Assembly (NCBI GenBank): GCA_003141955.1
Contig: PLOC01000024.1
Coordinates: 1-32,440 of the forward strand
Direction of reading: 5' to 3'
Length of the DNA: 32,440 bases
Origin: Chloroflexota bacterium
GTDB taxonomy: Bacteria; Chloroflexota; Limnocylindria; Limnocylindrales; CSP1-4
Every line of letters begins with the position of its first letter. Within the stretch, counting starts at the first letter, position 1. The notes beneath the pieces were generated by a model. That model had not been told where the DNA came from. It was given only the letters and a program-made list of their open reading frames with translations, and did no database searches. A program made the translations under genes and the position numbers. Of the stretch, positions 15,963-22,639 are shown one piece after another.

Positions 15963-16988
15963 TCAGTACCGTGCCGCTGCCGCTCGGTAAGTAGCCGCCA
16001 CCTCATCCCGCAGCTCCGGGGGCGCCAGCACCTCGACCTGCGCGCCCCACTCCAGGATCCACCGCCTGATCTCCAGCGTGCCGGGAACACGCCCGCGCCA
16101 CACGACACTGCCATCGGCCTCGCGCGTGACCTGCTCCGTCGGATGCCACGTGGTCTCCGTTACCAGGCCGGCGATCGCGGGGTCGAAGCGCAGCACGACC
16201 TCTACTTCTTCCTGGTCGGCGATGACGCCCCAGGCCCGACCCAGGCGCTCCTGCACCACGCGCGGTTCGGGCGGCTCGAAGGTGTCGGGCGTCAGCGAGA
16301 GCTCCAGGATCCGCTGCAGCTTGAAGGTTCGAATCGCATCGCGCGACTCGTCGAAGCCCATCAGGTACAGGGCCCGGGTCGTCGCCGACGCCTCCAGAAG
16401 GTAAGGGTGGACGCGCGACCGCCGCGGCGGCCGGCCGGGGCTGTAAGTGGCGGCGTCGTAGGTGAGCTCCACGACCCGCCGCTCGGCCCAGGCTCGGGCC
16501 AGGGTCCGCAGATTGCGCGTCAGCTGCTCGTCCGGGGGCCGGCTCGCCAGGACGTCGATCGTCCGCTCCAGGTGCCGCGCGACGACGGACGGTAGGATCT
16601 CCGCCAGCTTCTGGAACGCGGCGCCCATATCGGGCTCGTAGCGGTCGGCGAACTGGGCCGTCAGCCGCGCCGCGAGGAAGAAGGCCACGGCCTCGTCCAG
16701 CGTCAGGCGCAGCGGCGGCAGGAACGCCCCCTCGACGATCCCCCACTTGCCGGCTTCGCTCCACAGCGGGATCTCGATCTCGCCCTCCAGGGCCTGGAGG
16801 TCGCGATAGACGGTCCGCCTGGACATGCCCACGAAACCGGCGATCGCATCGGGAGTGGCGCCCTCGGGGTGGGCCTGCAGGTAGCGGATGACGCGGTAGA
16901 AGCGGGCCAGCCGATCGTGCTTGGCCGAGGCTCGATCGGACGACCGCTCGGGCGCTACGTCGTGGTCGTGCGGCGCGGTCGGCGTCAT
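15963..16988 (-). CDS. HTH-type WYL-domain transcriptional regulator
   Basis: A 341-residue DeoR-like regulator. The N-terminal winged helix-turn-helix spans about 25-75, with IAGFVGMSRRTVYRDLQALE. The WYL domain (about 160-250) carries RRVVELTYDA, the S-R-V-H-P-Y stretch and LYLMGFDE, where the eponymous W-Y-L reads L-Y-L. The wCX C-terminal extension (about 265-341) ends the protein. WYL domains bind nucleic acids or nucleotides in known cases. The ATG at 16988 overlaps the stop of the upstream membrane protein in ATGA (16985-16988), so the two are translationally coupled; an in-frame ATG at 17252 would run inside that gene. It may regulate its own operon. The effector is unknown. Confidence 0.92.
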   Translation of the reverse strand: MTPTAPHDHDVAPERSSDRASAKHDRLARFYRVIRYLQAHPEGATPDAIAGFVGMSRRTVYRDLQALEGEIEIPLWSEAGKWGIVEGAFLPPLRLTLDEAVAFFLAARLTAQFADRYEPDMGAAFQKLAEILPSVVARHLERTIDVLASRPPDEQLTRNLRTLARAWAERRVVELTYDAATYSPGRPPRRSRVHPYLLEASATTRALYLMGFDESRDAIRTFKLQRILELSLTPDTFEPPEPRVVQERLGRAWGVIADQEEVEVVLRFDPAIAGLVTETTWHPTEQVTREADGSVVWRGRVPGTLEIRRWILEWGAQVEVLAPPELRDEVAATYRAAAARY

Positions 16989-18175
16989 TGGCCGGCCTTC
17001 GGCGGCGAGATGCTGACGGGCTGGCCCCGGTCGGTCGCCGTGAGCTTGATCTGGACAGTCGCCAGCAAGCCGTGGGGCAGGATCTCCTGGGCGTTCCCAT
17101 TCACCGAGCCGCTGATCATGCCGATTTCGCCGTCGCCGAACACCCAGAAGTCGATCTCGCCGCGCCACGTCGCCAGACTCGCGTCGCCGACCAGCCAGAC
17201 GACCTGCGGGAACGACGCCTCGAAGGTCGCACCGTCGATCGCCACGCGGCAATGGCGTGCGCGCGCCCCTTCGACGTACTCGAGCCCGAAATCCTCGGCC
17301 GTCGCACGGTTCCCGGGAGAGAGGGCTTGGGCGGCAGCCGTGCTATCGACCATGTCCGAGTCGAGCGAGGAGTACGAGACGCTGCTCCAGCCCTGTCCGG
17401 GAGCCAGCAGCCATGCCGCAGAGCCGACTCGGATGGCGCCGAACTCGCCGAAGAGGTCGCTTCGCACGACCTGCGCCGTCCAGTCGACGTCGTTGCCGGA
17501 GCGCTGCCCCGTCAGCTCCACTGTGCCGATGGAGCGCGAGTCGACGTCGCCCCAGACGTCGAGCGTCAGCTGCGCCGTTGCGGTCCGCTGCAGCGTCTGA
17601 TCGCATTGAGGAGGCATGAGAGCGGCAGAAGTTGGGCCAAACTGCGAATAGACGGCCGGTCTGTCGCTCAGCGCGGCGTTGTCGGCCAGGCTGACGCCGG
17701 CGAAGGCACCGCCGATGACGGTGGTCGTGATCAGCGCGAAGCCGATCGAGGCAGCCAGCCGCTTGCGGCCGATGCCGGTTTCGGTGATCAGCTGGCGGCT
17801 CACGCCCAGGCCGGCGAAGAGGCTTGTGGCGAGCAATGCGACAGCCCATGGGTACACGACCTCGGCGGATGGCAGCAGCGGCTCGGAGGTGCGCGCCAGA
17901 ACCTGGGCGGTGACGCTCACGATCGCAGGCACCAGCAGCAGCCCCGCTACGAGACCGATCCAGAACACGCCAGCGGAGCCGCGGTCGCTCGTCACCAGCG
18001 GCGGCCACACGATCGGGGCCACGGCCACGAGGAGCGGCAGCGCGGCGGTCACGCCCACGAGCAGGTCCCAGGGACCGCCTGGTCGGTAGCCGATCAACAC
18101 GATTCCGCCGCCCGCAGCCCATAGGACGGTGAGGGCGACGGCCAGGAGCCGCAACTCGAAAAGGCGGACGCGCAC
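16985..18175 (-). CDS. Membrane protein of unknown function with a C-terminal extracytoplasmic domain
   Basis: A 396-residue protein, not recognised as a named family. The first about 175 residues hold four to five hydrophobic helices (about 8-30, 38-58, 70-95, 108-125, 142-165). The remainder (about 180-390) is polar and beta-rich, with phrases such as TAQLTLDVWGDVD and GSAAWLLAPGQGWSSVS and two cysteines (in PPQCDQT and ARHCRVA). It resembles LolA/LppX-like lipid-binding beta folds in texture only. The GTG at 18175 has TAGACT exactly 6 nt upstream and no Shine-Dalgarno, the leaderless pattern. It is the first gene of a two-gene operon with the WYL regulator, so it may be a sensor or target of that regulator; this is inference. 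Confidence 0.75.
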   Translation of the reverse strand: MRVRLFELRLLAVALTVLWAAGGGIVLIGYRPGGPWDLLVGVTAALPLLVAVAPIVWPPLVTSDRGSAGVFWIGLVAGLLLVPAIVSVTAQVLARTSEPLLPSAEVVYPWAVALLATSLFAGLGVSRQLITETGIGRKRLAASIGFALITTTVIGGAFAGVSLADNAALSDRPAVYSQFGPTSAALMPPQCDQTLQRTATAQLTLDVWGDVDSRSIGTVELTGQRSGNDVDWTAQVVRSDLFGEFGAIRVGSAAWLLAPGQGWSSVSYSSLDSDMVDSTAAAQALSPGNRATAEDFGLEYVEGARARHCRVAIDGATFEASFPQVVWLVGDASLATWRGEIDFWVFGDGEIGMISGSVNGNAQEILPHGLLATVQIKLTATDRGQPVSISPPKAGQ

Positions 18176-18181
18176 GCCCGC

Positions 18182-18187
18182 AGTCTA
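18182..18187 (-). promoter_or_regulatory. Candidate -10 box (TAGACT), leaderless membrane protein-WYL operon
   Basis: GCTAGACT on the minus strand is followed by 6 nt and the GTG at 18175. Confidence 0.55.
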
Positions 18188-18230
18188 GCGGCGAAACGGC
18201 CCCGTCGGGGCAGGCCTGCCTGACGGCCCG

Positions 18231-18271
18231 CGCCGGAACCACCAACATGGGTAAGACTCGCCGGAACCACC
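18231..18271. repeat. 13-bp direct repeat in a divergent intergenic region
   Basis: CGCCGGAACCACC occurs at 18231-18243 and 18259-18271, with a period of 28 bp. It lies between the leaderless minus-strand promoter (18182-18187) and the plus-strand unknown gene at 18471. It could be a pair of regulator sites, perhaps for the WYL regulator next door. The rest of the gap (18188-18470) shows only a weak -10 candidate TATCGT at 18329-18334. Confidence 0.45.
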
Positions 18272-18470
18272 TAATCCGAACGAACCATTGATGGACCGCA
18301 AGTACCTGGGACCTTAAGCCGTGCGGGGTATCGTGCCCGGCCGCGCCGGCGCCGACCCTTCCGGTACGGATGGCTGGAGCCAGGCCGGATCGACCGGTCA
18401 AGCGGCGATCCCGCGGATTCGGGCTGAGGCCTCGGTCGCCGATACCACAAAGGGTCGAAAGGTTAGCGAG

Positions 18471-18881
18471 ATGGCAGGCAAGGCGGACCCCCCGAGCGCA
18501 GACGGCTCACGGCAGACGGCAGGACGGCAGACGCCCTCCCGCGCGCGTGCCGCACGAAACTCGCAGGCGACACCCGTGCCCATCGGCATCGACCCATCCG
18601 CGCCGATCCCCGAGCCGCTGGCCGACGAGACCGTCGTCAAGGTCGCGTCGGCCATGGCGCCGGACGTGCTCCCGCGAATAGTCAAGACCCAGGCGTCATA
18701 TCGCCAGCTCGTCTCGAGCGGGCTCACCGGCGCCGAGGCTGCGGGCCTGATCGGTTACGTCTCCGGCCTGCCGACGAACGTCTCACCCTGGGCAATGACC
18801 CAGATCCATCAACTGCTGTTCCTCCGGGCGCTCTACAACGAAGCCAGGTGGGGCGAGGCCGAGCGAAAGCCGGGCGACTGA
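18471..18881 (+). CDS. Unknown small protein, disordered N-terminus and helical C-terminus
   Basis: A 136-residue protein with no recognised family. Residues 1-50 are Pro/Ala/Arg/Ser-rich and probably disordered. Residues about 52-128 are likely helical: LADETVVKVASAMAPDVL, then SSGLTGAEAAGLIGYVSGL and MTQIHQLLFLRALYNE. No membrane helix or signal peptide is visible. The ATG at 18471 is chosen because AAAGG lies 8 nt upstream; the in-frame ATG at 18321 would add 50 residues of low-complexity character. It stands alone between a minus-strand operon and the DUF62 gene. The codon use looks like its neighbours, so it is probably a real gene. Confidence 0.6.
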   Translation: MAGKADPPSADGSRQTAGRQTPSRARAARNSQATPVPIGIDPSAPIPEPLADETVVKVASAMAPDVLPRIVKTQASYRQLVSSGLTGAEAAGLIGYVSGLPTNVSPWAMTQIHQLLFLRALYNEARWGEAERKPGD

Positions 18882-19073
18882 TCGGATCGACCGATCGGCC
18901 GGCAGCGACCACGCGTCCCCCGCCGAGCCGCCACGACAACTGAACAGAGCCCACAGTTTCGAGGCCTCCCTCCTCCGCCTCGAAACGGGCATCGACCGAG
19001 GCGGCGCCCTCTCTCCCGTGGGCGCCGCCTCGACGTTTGTTGCGCGAGGTACGCGGCATCGCATCGCCGGGGC

Positions 19074-19079
19074 TACCAT
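19074..19079 (+). promoter_or_regulatory. Candidate -10 box (TACCAT), leaderless SAM-hydrolase gene
   Basis: GCTACCAT is followed by 7 nt and the ATG at 19087. The box itself contains the alternative in-frame ATG at 19078, so transcription from here would use 19087. Confidence 0.5.
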
Positions 19080-19086
19080 GCTGCCC

Positions 19087-19923
19087 ATGCCTGAGCCCTT
19101 CGTTTCGCTCCTGACCGACTTCGGCCTGGCCGATCCGTCGGTGGCGGCCTGCAAGGGCGTCATTCTGCGCATCAACCCCGACGTCCGGCTCATCGACATC
19201 AGCCACGGCATTGCCCGCCACTGTGTCGCCCACGGGGCGGCGATCCTGTGGGCCGCTCTGCCATACCTTCCCGCGGGCGTCCATCTCGCGGTCGTGGACC
19301 CCGGCGTTGGGACCGAGCGGCGCGGCATCGCGCTGCGCACCGGTCGAGGAGACCACCTCGTTGGGCCGGACAATGGCCTGCTGCTGCCCGCCGCCGAGCG
19401 GCTCGGCGGGATCGTGGCGGCACATCTGCTCGAGGCTCGGGCCTACCGCCTCGCCACAGTCAGCCGAACCTTCCATGCCCGCGACGTCTTCGCGCCCGCC
19501 GCCGCCTATCTCACCAGGGGAGTGACGCTGGACGCCTTCGGACCGGCGCTCGACCCCGCTTCGCTGGTGCGCCTTGAGACACCCGCTCCCGAGCATTCGC
19601 CAGGCTACCTGGACGCGAGCATCGCCTTCGTCGACACCTGGGGCAACGTTCAGCTGATGGCCGAGCCGGCGGATCTGGAGGCGGCCATCGGGCGAGTGTC
19701 GAACGGCGACGAGCTGAGAGTCGAAGCCGCGGACGGGTCCTCGCTTGACGGCCTGGACGGGATCGAGCTGCGGTGGCGACTGACGTACGGCGAGGCCGAG
19801 CCCGGCGAACCACTTCTCTGCCTGGACTCCTACGGTCGGCTGGCGCTGGCGGTCAATCTGCAGAGCGCAGCCGAGAAATACGGCCTCGAGTCCGATCGCC
19901 GGCTGCGAATCAGACGCCGCTGA
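19087..19923 (+). CDS. SAM hydroxide adenosyltransferase / SAM hydrolase (DUF62 family)
   Basis: A 278-residue member of the family that includes the fluorinase and chlorinase; ordinary members split S-adenosylmethionine into adenosine and methionine with water. Landmarks are LLTDFGLAD (8-16), IDISHGI (36-42), VVDPGVGTERRG (69-80, D71 and the following Arg), GPDNGLL (93-99) and TFHARDVFAP (128-137, H130), so the Asp-Arg-His set of the hydrolases is present. The usual FHGRD reads FHARD. The C-terminal beta domain (about 165-278) contains FVDTWGNVQL. Hydrolase-like residues argue against a halogenase. The start at 19087 fits the leaderless geometry; 19078 is an alternative. No operon partner. 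Confidence 0.88.
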   Translation: MPEPFVSLLTDFGLADPSVAACKGVILRINPDVRLIDISHGIARHCVAHGAAILWAALPYLPAGVHLAVVDPGVGTERRGIALRTGRGDHLVGPDNGLLLPAAERLGGIVAAHLLEARAYRLATVSRTFHARDVFAPAAAYLTRGVTLDAFGPALDPASLVRLETPAPEHSPGYLDASIAFVDTWGNVQLMAEPADLEAAIGRVSNGDELRVEAADGSSLDGLDGIELRWRLTYGEAEPGEPLLCLDSYGRLALAVNLQSAAEKYGLESDRRLRIRRR

Positions 19924-20314
19924 GGCCTTCGGCCGACGCGGAAACGGGCGCGCGGCGCGCGGACGAACGCGGCACGGAAGGAGCGCCCGGCGGCTCTGAC
20001 GGCCTGCGCGGGGCATAGGAAACGCCCGAAAGAACCTTCTCGCTGCGTGGGCGTTGATGTCATCGCTGCCACTAGCAGTCGCTCGACCCCTTCGGGCGCA
20101 ACGACACGCTACATACGGGTGGGTCGCCCATTCAATCGGGTACTCCACCTAGATCCCACTTCGGGCAGGCGATTTGTCCACCGTTCATCCACCGTCCCTG
20201 CCCAATCCGTGGATGAGCCCGCCGGCGCGGAATGGCCCAAAACGGCCCTGACCCGGACTCGGGCGACCCGAAAGCGGACGGTGGACGAATGAGAGAGCGA
20301 GCGGCCGGCAGAGC
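19924..20314. other. Convergent intergenic region with a cluster of DnaA-box-like sites
   Basis: No gene is supported. Four nonamers with a TCCAC core lie within 115 bp: TTGTCCACC (20174-20182), TCATCCACC (20185-20193), and on the minus strand TCATCCACG (20208-20216) and TCGTCCACC (20280-20288). They match 7-8 of 9 positions of TTGTCCACA/TTATCCACA. The second and third form a perfect 8-bp inverted repeat (20185-20192/20209-20216). GGCC-TTC-GGCC directly follows the DUF62 stop. Confidence 0.4.
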
Positions 20315-20878
20315 CTAGGCGGTCGACCCGCCGGTTTCGAAGCGCATCCGCGTGTCCAACCCGATCGCGGCCGGGATCCACGCCTCCTCGGCGATCGGCG
20401 CGACCAGGGCGTTGGCGAGGATCCGGAGCGTGCCCGGAGGCACCGGGAAGATGGCGGCGTCGGTGCCAGCCGAGGCCCAGACCACAGGGTAAGGGCAGAG
20501 ATCCGGGTCCATCACGATGCGCACGTCGTGGCCGTGGCCGAAGGGCGGGATCCCACCGATCGAGAAGCCGGTGAGGTCGCGCGCTTCACGAGCGGTGGCT
20601 CGCCGGATGGCGGCTTCGCCGGTGACCGCGGCCAGCTGCGCGAGGTCAACTCGGTTGCGCCCGGAAACCAGGCACACGATCGGGACCAGGCGGCCGCCGG
20701 CCCGCGGCGCGACGAAAACGAGTGACTTGACGATCTGCCCCAGGTCCGCGCCAACGACCGCAGCCGCCTCTTCGGCGGTGTGCGTCGAGTCGTCGAATAT
20801 GATTATGTCCAGCTTGACGCCCTTGCGGGCCGCCGCCTGGACAACGCGCTGGATGGCGGGGTGCGACAGGTCGCTCAC
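20315..20878 (-). CDS. YbaK/EbsC-family aminoacyl-tRNA deacylase
   Basis: A 187-residue single-domain protein of the YbaK/ProX family, which hydrolyses mischarged tRNA, typically Cys-tRNA(Pro). The conserved lysine is K51 in GQIVKSLVFV. The family features VSGRNRVDL (about 72-80) and the loop GGIPPFGHG (about 118-126) are clear, and the protein ends just after the last strand and helix. The start is GTG at 20878, with TAGATT 7 nt upstream and no Shine-Dalgarno (leaderless pattern). It is a lone gene, convergent with the SAM hydrolase. Exact tRNA specificity cannot be told from sequence. Confidence 0.9.
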   Translation of the reverse strand: MSDLSHPAIQRVVQAAARKGVKLDIIIFDDSTHTAEEAAAVVGADLGQIVKSLVFVAPRAGGRLVPIVCLVSGRNRVDLAQLAAVTGEAAIRRATAREARDLTGFSIGGIPPFGHGHDVRIVMDPDLCPYPVVWASAGTDAAIFPVPPGTLRILANALVAPIAEEAWIPAAIGLDTRMRFETGGSTA

Positions 20879-20885
20879 GGTTCGA

Positions 20886-20891
20886 AATCTA
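20886..20891 (-). promoter_or_regulatory. Candidate -10 box (TAGATT), leaderless YbaK gene
   Basis: GGTAGATT on the minus strand is followed by 7 nt and the GTG at 20878. Confidence 0.5.
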
Positions 20892-21120
20892 CCATGCGTT
20901 CGACTTGGTTTCCTTGAGAGTATCGGCGCGCGGGATGCGATCCAACAGTCGGAGGACGCGGTCCCTCAACTAGAGGACCCCAATCGTGCGCCTTTGGTTC
21001 CCAGACTTTCTGTAGTCAATTCGTCGCATACGGCGCTTTGGATCGTAGCTGCCAGAACCATTCTTCGCACGGCCTCAGCGCAACTCGGAACCGGGCTGGC
21101 GAGGGCCCCCCGCGCGGGTG

Positions 21121-21126
21121 TAGAGT
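21121..21126 (+). promoter_or_regulatory. Candidate -10 box (TAGAGT) of the thiamine operon
   Basis: GTGTAGAGTC at 21118-21127 is followed by ACCGGACA; transcription would begin about 15 nt before the riboswitch. Nearly the same string recurs at 25704-25727, before the PIG-L gene. No -35 was recognised. Confidence 0.45.
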
Positions 21127-21147
21127 CACCGGACAACAGAACAAAGA

Positions 21148-21236
21148 CAGGGGAGCGCCGGGGCGGCGCTGAGAGTGCGGAGCAAGATCCGCAGACCCTT
21201 GGAACCTGATCCGGGTCATGCCGGCGAAGGGAGTCA
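21148..21236 (+). ncRNA. TPP riboswitch (THI element)
   Basis: The conserved blocks appear in order: GGGGAGC at the 5' side (21150-21156), GGCGCTGAGAGTGCGG (21165-21180) with the invariant CUGAGA, then ACCCTTGGAACCTGATCCGG (21194-21213) and TCATGCCGGCGAAGGGA (21216-21232). It binds thiamine pyrophosphate. It precedes thiamine pyrophosphokinase and the ykoEDC transporter, the expected regulon. The expression platform appears to be the hairpin at 21246-21271. Confidence 0.96.
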
Positions 21237-21245
21237 AGCACCGAG

Positions 21246-21271
21246 CACCTCTGTCGAGTCCGATGGAGGTG
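21246..21271 (+). promoter_or_regulatory. Shine-Dalgarno-sequestering hairpin, riboswitch expression platform
   Basis: CACCTC (21246-21251) pairs with GAGGTG (21266-21271), which holds the GGAGG ribosome site of the first cistron (21265-21269); the stem can extend outward by G-U/A-U pairs. There is no terminator between the aptamer and the start. Control of translation initiation is therefore the likely mode. Confidence 0.6.
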
Positions 21272-21276
21272 TTTTC

Positions 21277-21354
21277 ATGTGCGAACGGACGGTCGAAAGG
21301 GCGGCGTTGGGGCTCGCCGCGGCGAGCGGGGATGGGCGGGCGTGCACGCGCTGA
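21277..21354 (+). CDS. Possible 25-codon upstream ORF overlapping the thiamine pyrophosphokinase start
   Basis: The ATG at 21277 has the best spacing (7 nt) to the GGAGG at 21265-21269, but its frame ends after 25 codons at TGA 21352-21354. The kinase frame has GTG codons at 21279 (overlapping as ATGTG) and at 21342, the latter inside the end of this ORF and exactly where family similarity begins. A ribosome could read the small ORF and re-initiate at 21342. The peptide has no recognisable features. It may instead be an unused frame, with the kinase starting at 21279. Confidence 0.35.
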   Translation: MCERTVERAALGLAAASGDGRACTR

Positions 21355-22055
21355 TCGTCGCCGACGGCGACGTCCCGGGCCGCTCCGCGCTGGACGCGGG
21401 CTGGCCCCGCTGGGAAGGCGACGTGGAGTTGATCGTGGCCGCCGACGGCGGCTGGGACAAGGCCGTGGCGCTTGGCCTGCGACCCGGGCTGCTGGTCGGC
21501 GATGCCGACTCTCTGCCCGAGGCTCGCTACGCAGAACTGGCCGCGCAGGGGGTCCCGATCGAGCGTTCCCCCACGGCCAAGGACGAGTCGGACACGGAGC
21601 TGGCGCTCCTGGCCGCTCTCCGGCGGGGGGCCACCCACGTGACGATCCTGGGGGCTCTGGGCGGCAGGCGTTTCGACCACGCTCTCGCGAACATCGGCCT
21701 GCTGGCGTTCCCGGAACCTGGAGTTGCGCAGGTGGAGTTGCTGGACGCGAGGACGCGGGTGCACCTCCTGCGCGCTCCGGCGGGGGGCGGAGCCACGGCT
21801 CGGCTCGATCTCCCCGGGTACGAGGGCGATCTGGTCTCGCTGCTCCCGCTCGGCGGGCTCGCCCAAGGCGTGACTACATCCGGGCTTCTCTACCCGCTCC
21901 TCAACGAGACCCTGCGTGCGGGACCGGCCCGCGGGCTCTCCAACGTCCGAAGCGCGGCCGAGGCAAGCGTCTCGCTCCGCCACGGCCATCTGTTGATTGT
22001 CGAAACCAGAACGAACGCAGACACCGAGCAACCGGGAACAGGAGATCTGATTTGA
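21279..22055 (+). CDS. thiN: Thiamine pyrophosphokinase
   Basis: A kinase of up to 258 residues that converts thiamine to TPP with ATP. Motifs, numbered from GTG 21279: VAADGGWD (53-60), GDADSLP (74-80), KDESDTELAL (101-110) and LGGRRFDHALANI (127-139). These cover the substrate and nucleotide sites. The C-terminal beta domain follows. The start is uncertain. GTG 21279 is 9 nt from GGAGG but adds 21 Arg/Gly-rich residues; GTG 21342 gives VHALIVADGD, the family-like N-terminus. The riboswitch hairpin masks the site serving 21277/21279. It is the first gene of the thiamine operon, and its stop overlaps the next start in TTGA (22052-22055). Confidence 0.9.
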   Translation: MRTDGRKGGVGARRGERGWAGVHALIVADGDVPGRSALDAGWPRWEGDVELIVAADGGWDKAVALGLRPGLLVGDADSLPEARYAELAAQGVPIERSPTAKDESDTELALLAALRRGATHVTILGALGGRRFDHALANIGLLAFPEPGVAQVELLDARTRVHLLRAPAGGGATARLDLPGYEGDLVSLLPLGGLAQGVTTSGLLYPLLNETLRAGPARGLSNVRSAAEASVSLRHGHLLIVETRTNADTEQPGTGDLI

Positions 22056-22639
22056 ACGCCTTTCCAGCCTCGCGGCATTCCGCCGAGCTCTTCCGCTGGC
22101 GGACGGTCGACATCGTTGTCGTGGCCCTGTTGGCCGTCGCCTTTGGAGTTGTCTTCTGGGCGTGGGGCACTTACGTCTGGGCCTGGGGCAGCTTCCTCGG
22201 CCCCCAGACCGAGTCGCTTCTCACCGGCGTCTGGCTGCTTCCAGCCGTCGTCTGCCCGCTGATCGTACGCAGGCCGGGCGCGGCGCTCTTCGGCGAGCTC
22301 GTCGCCGCCGTCGTCTCGGCGCTGCTCGGTAGCTACTGGGGCCTGGATACGCTGCTTTCCGGGCTTCTCCAGGGCGCCGGCGCGGAAGTCGTCTTCTTCG
22401 TCACGATGTACAGGGCGTGGAACCCGGCCGTCGCGATCCTGGCCGCGGCGGGGGCCGGGATCGGCGAGGCCACACACGACCTGATCGTCAGCTATCCGGG
22501 AATCGACTACGCCGGCCGGGCGGCCATCGGCGCAGCCGAGATCGTCTCGGCCATCGTGGTCGTCGGGATCGGCGGGTGGCTGCTGGTCAGGGCGCTGCGA
22601 CAAACGGGCGCGCTGCAGACGTTCCCGTCCGGAGCGTGA
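22052..22639 (+). CDS. ykoE: ECF transporter substrate-binding subunit, YkoE-like
   Basis: A 195-residue integral membrane S component, expected to capture a thiamine precursor (hydroxymethylpyrimidine or thiamine) for the YkoEDC energy-coupling-factor transporter. About five to six hydrophobic helices are visible. The family-like stretches are FWAWGTYVWAWGS, the LLGSYWGLDTLLSG segment and QGAGAEVVFFVTMYRAW. Translation begins at TTG 22052, with AGGAG (22040-22044) 7 nt upstream, overlapping the kinase stop. The gene ends in GTGA, shared with the ATPase start. Position behind a TPP riboswitch strengthens the substrate call. Confidence 0.88.
   Translation: MNAFPASRHSAELFRWRTVDIVVVALLAVAFGVVFWAWGTYVWAWGSFLGPQTESLLTGVWLLPAVVCPLIVRRPGAALFGELVAAVVSALLGSYWGLDTLLSGLLQGAGAEVVFFVTMYRAWNPAVAILAAAGAGIGEATHDLIVSYPGIDYAGRAAIGAAEIVSAIVVVGIGGWLLVRALRQTGALQTFPSGA

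Noticed and set aside
15856-15990. 44-codon plus-strand ORF with a GGGAGG site
   Set aside because: The translation is nearly all Ala/Arg/Asp with no structure, and it runs into the 3' end of the WYL gene on the other strand.
19078-19923. Start of the SAM hydrolase at ATG 19078
   Set aside because: This ATG lies inside the candidate -10 box TACCAT. ATG 19087 fits both the leaderless spacing and the family N-terminus. The difference is three residues.
19087-19923. Fluorinase/chlorinase function for the DUF62 protein
   Set aside because: The Asp-Arg-His arrangement of the hydroxide-using hydrolases is present, and no halogenation or nucleoside-salvage partner gene is adjacent.
20091-20170. 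Possible tRNA-like folding around TTCAATCGGG
   Set aside because: No cloverleaf with matching acceptor and anticodon arms could be drawn on either strand.
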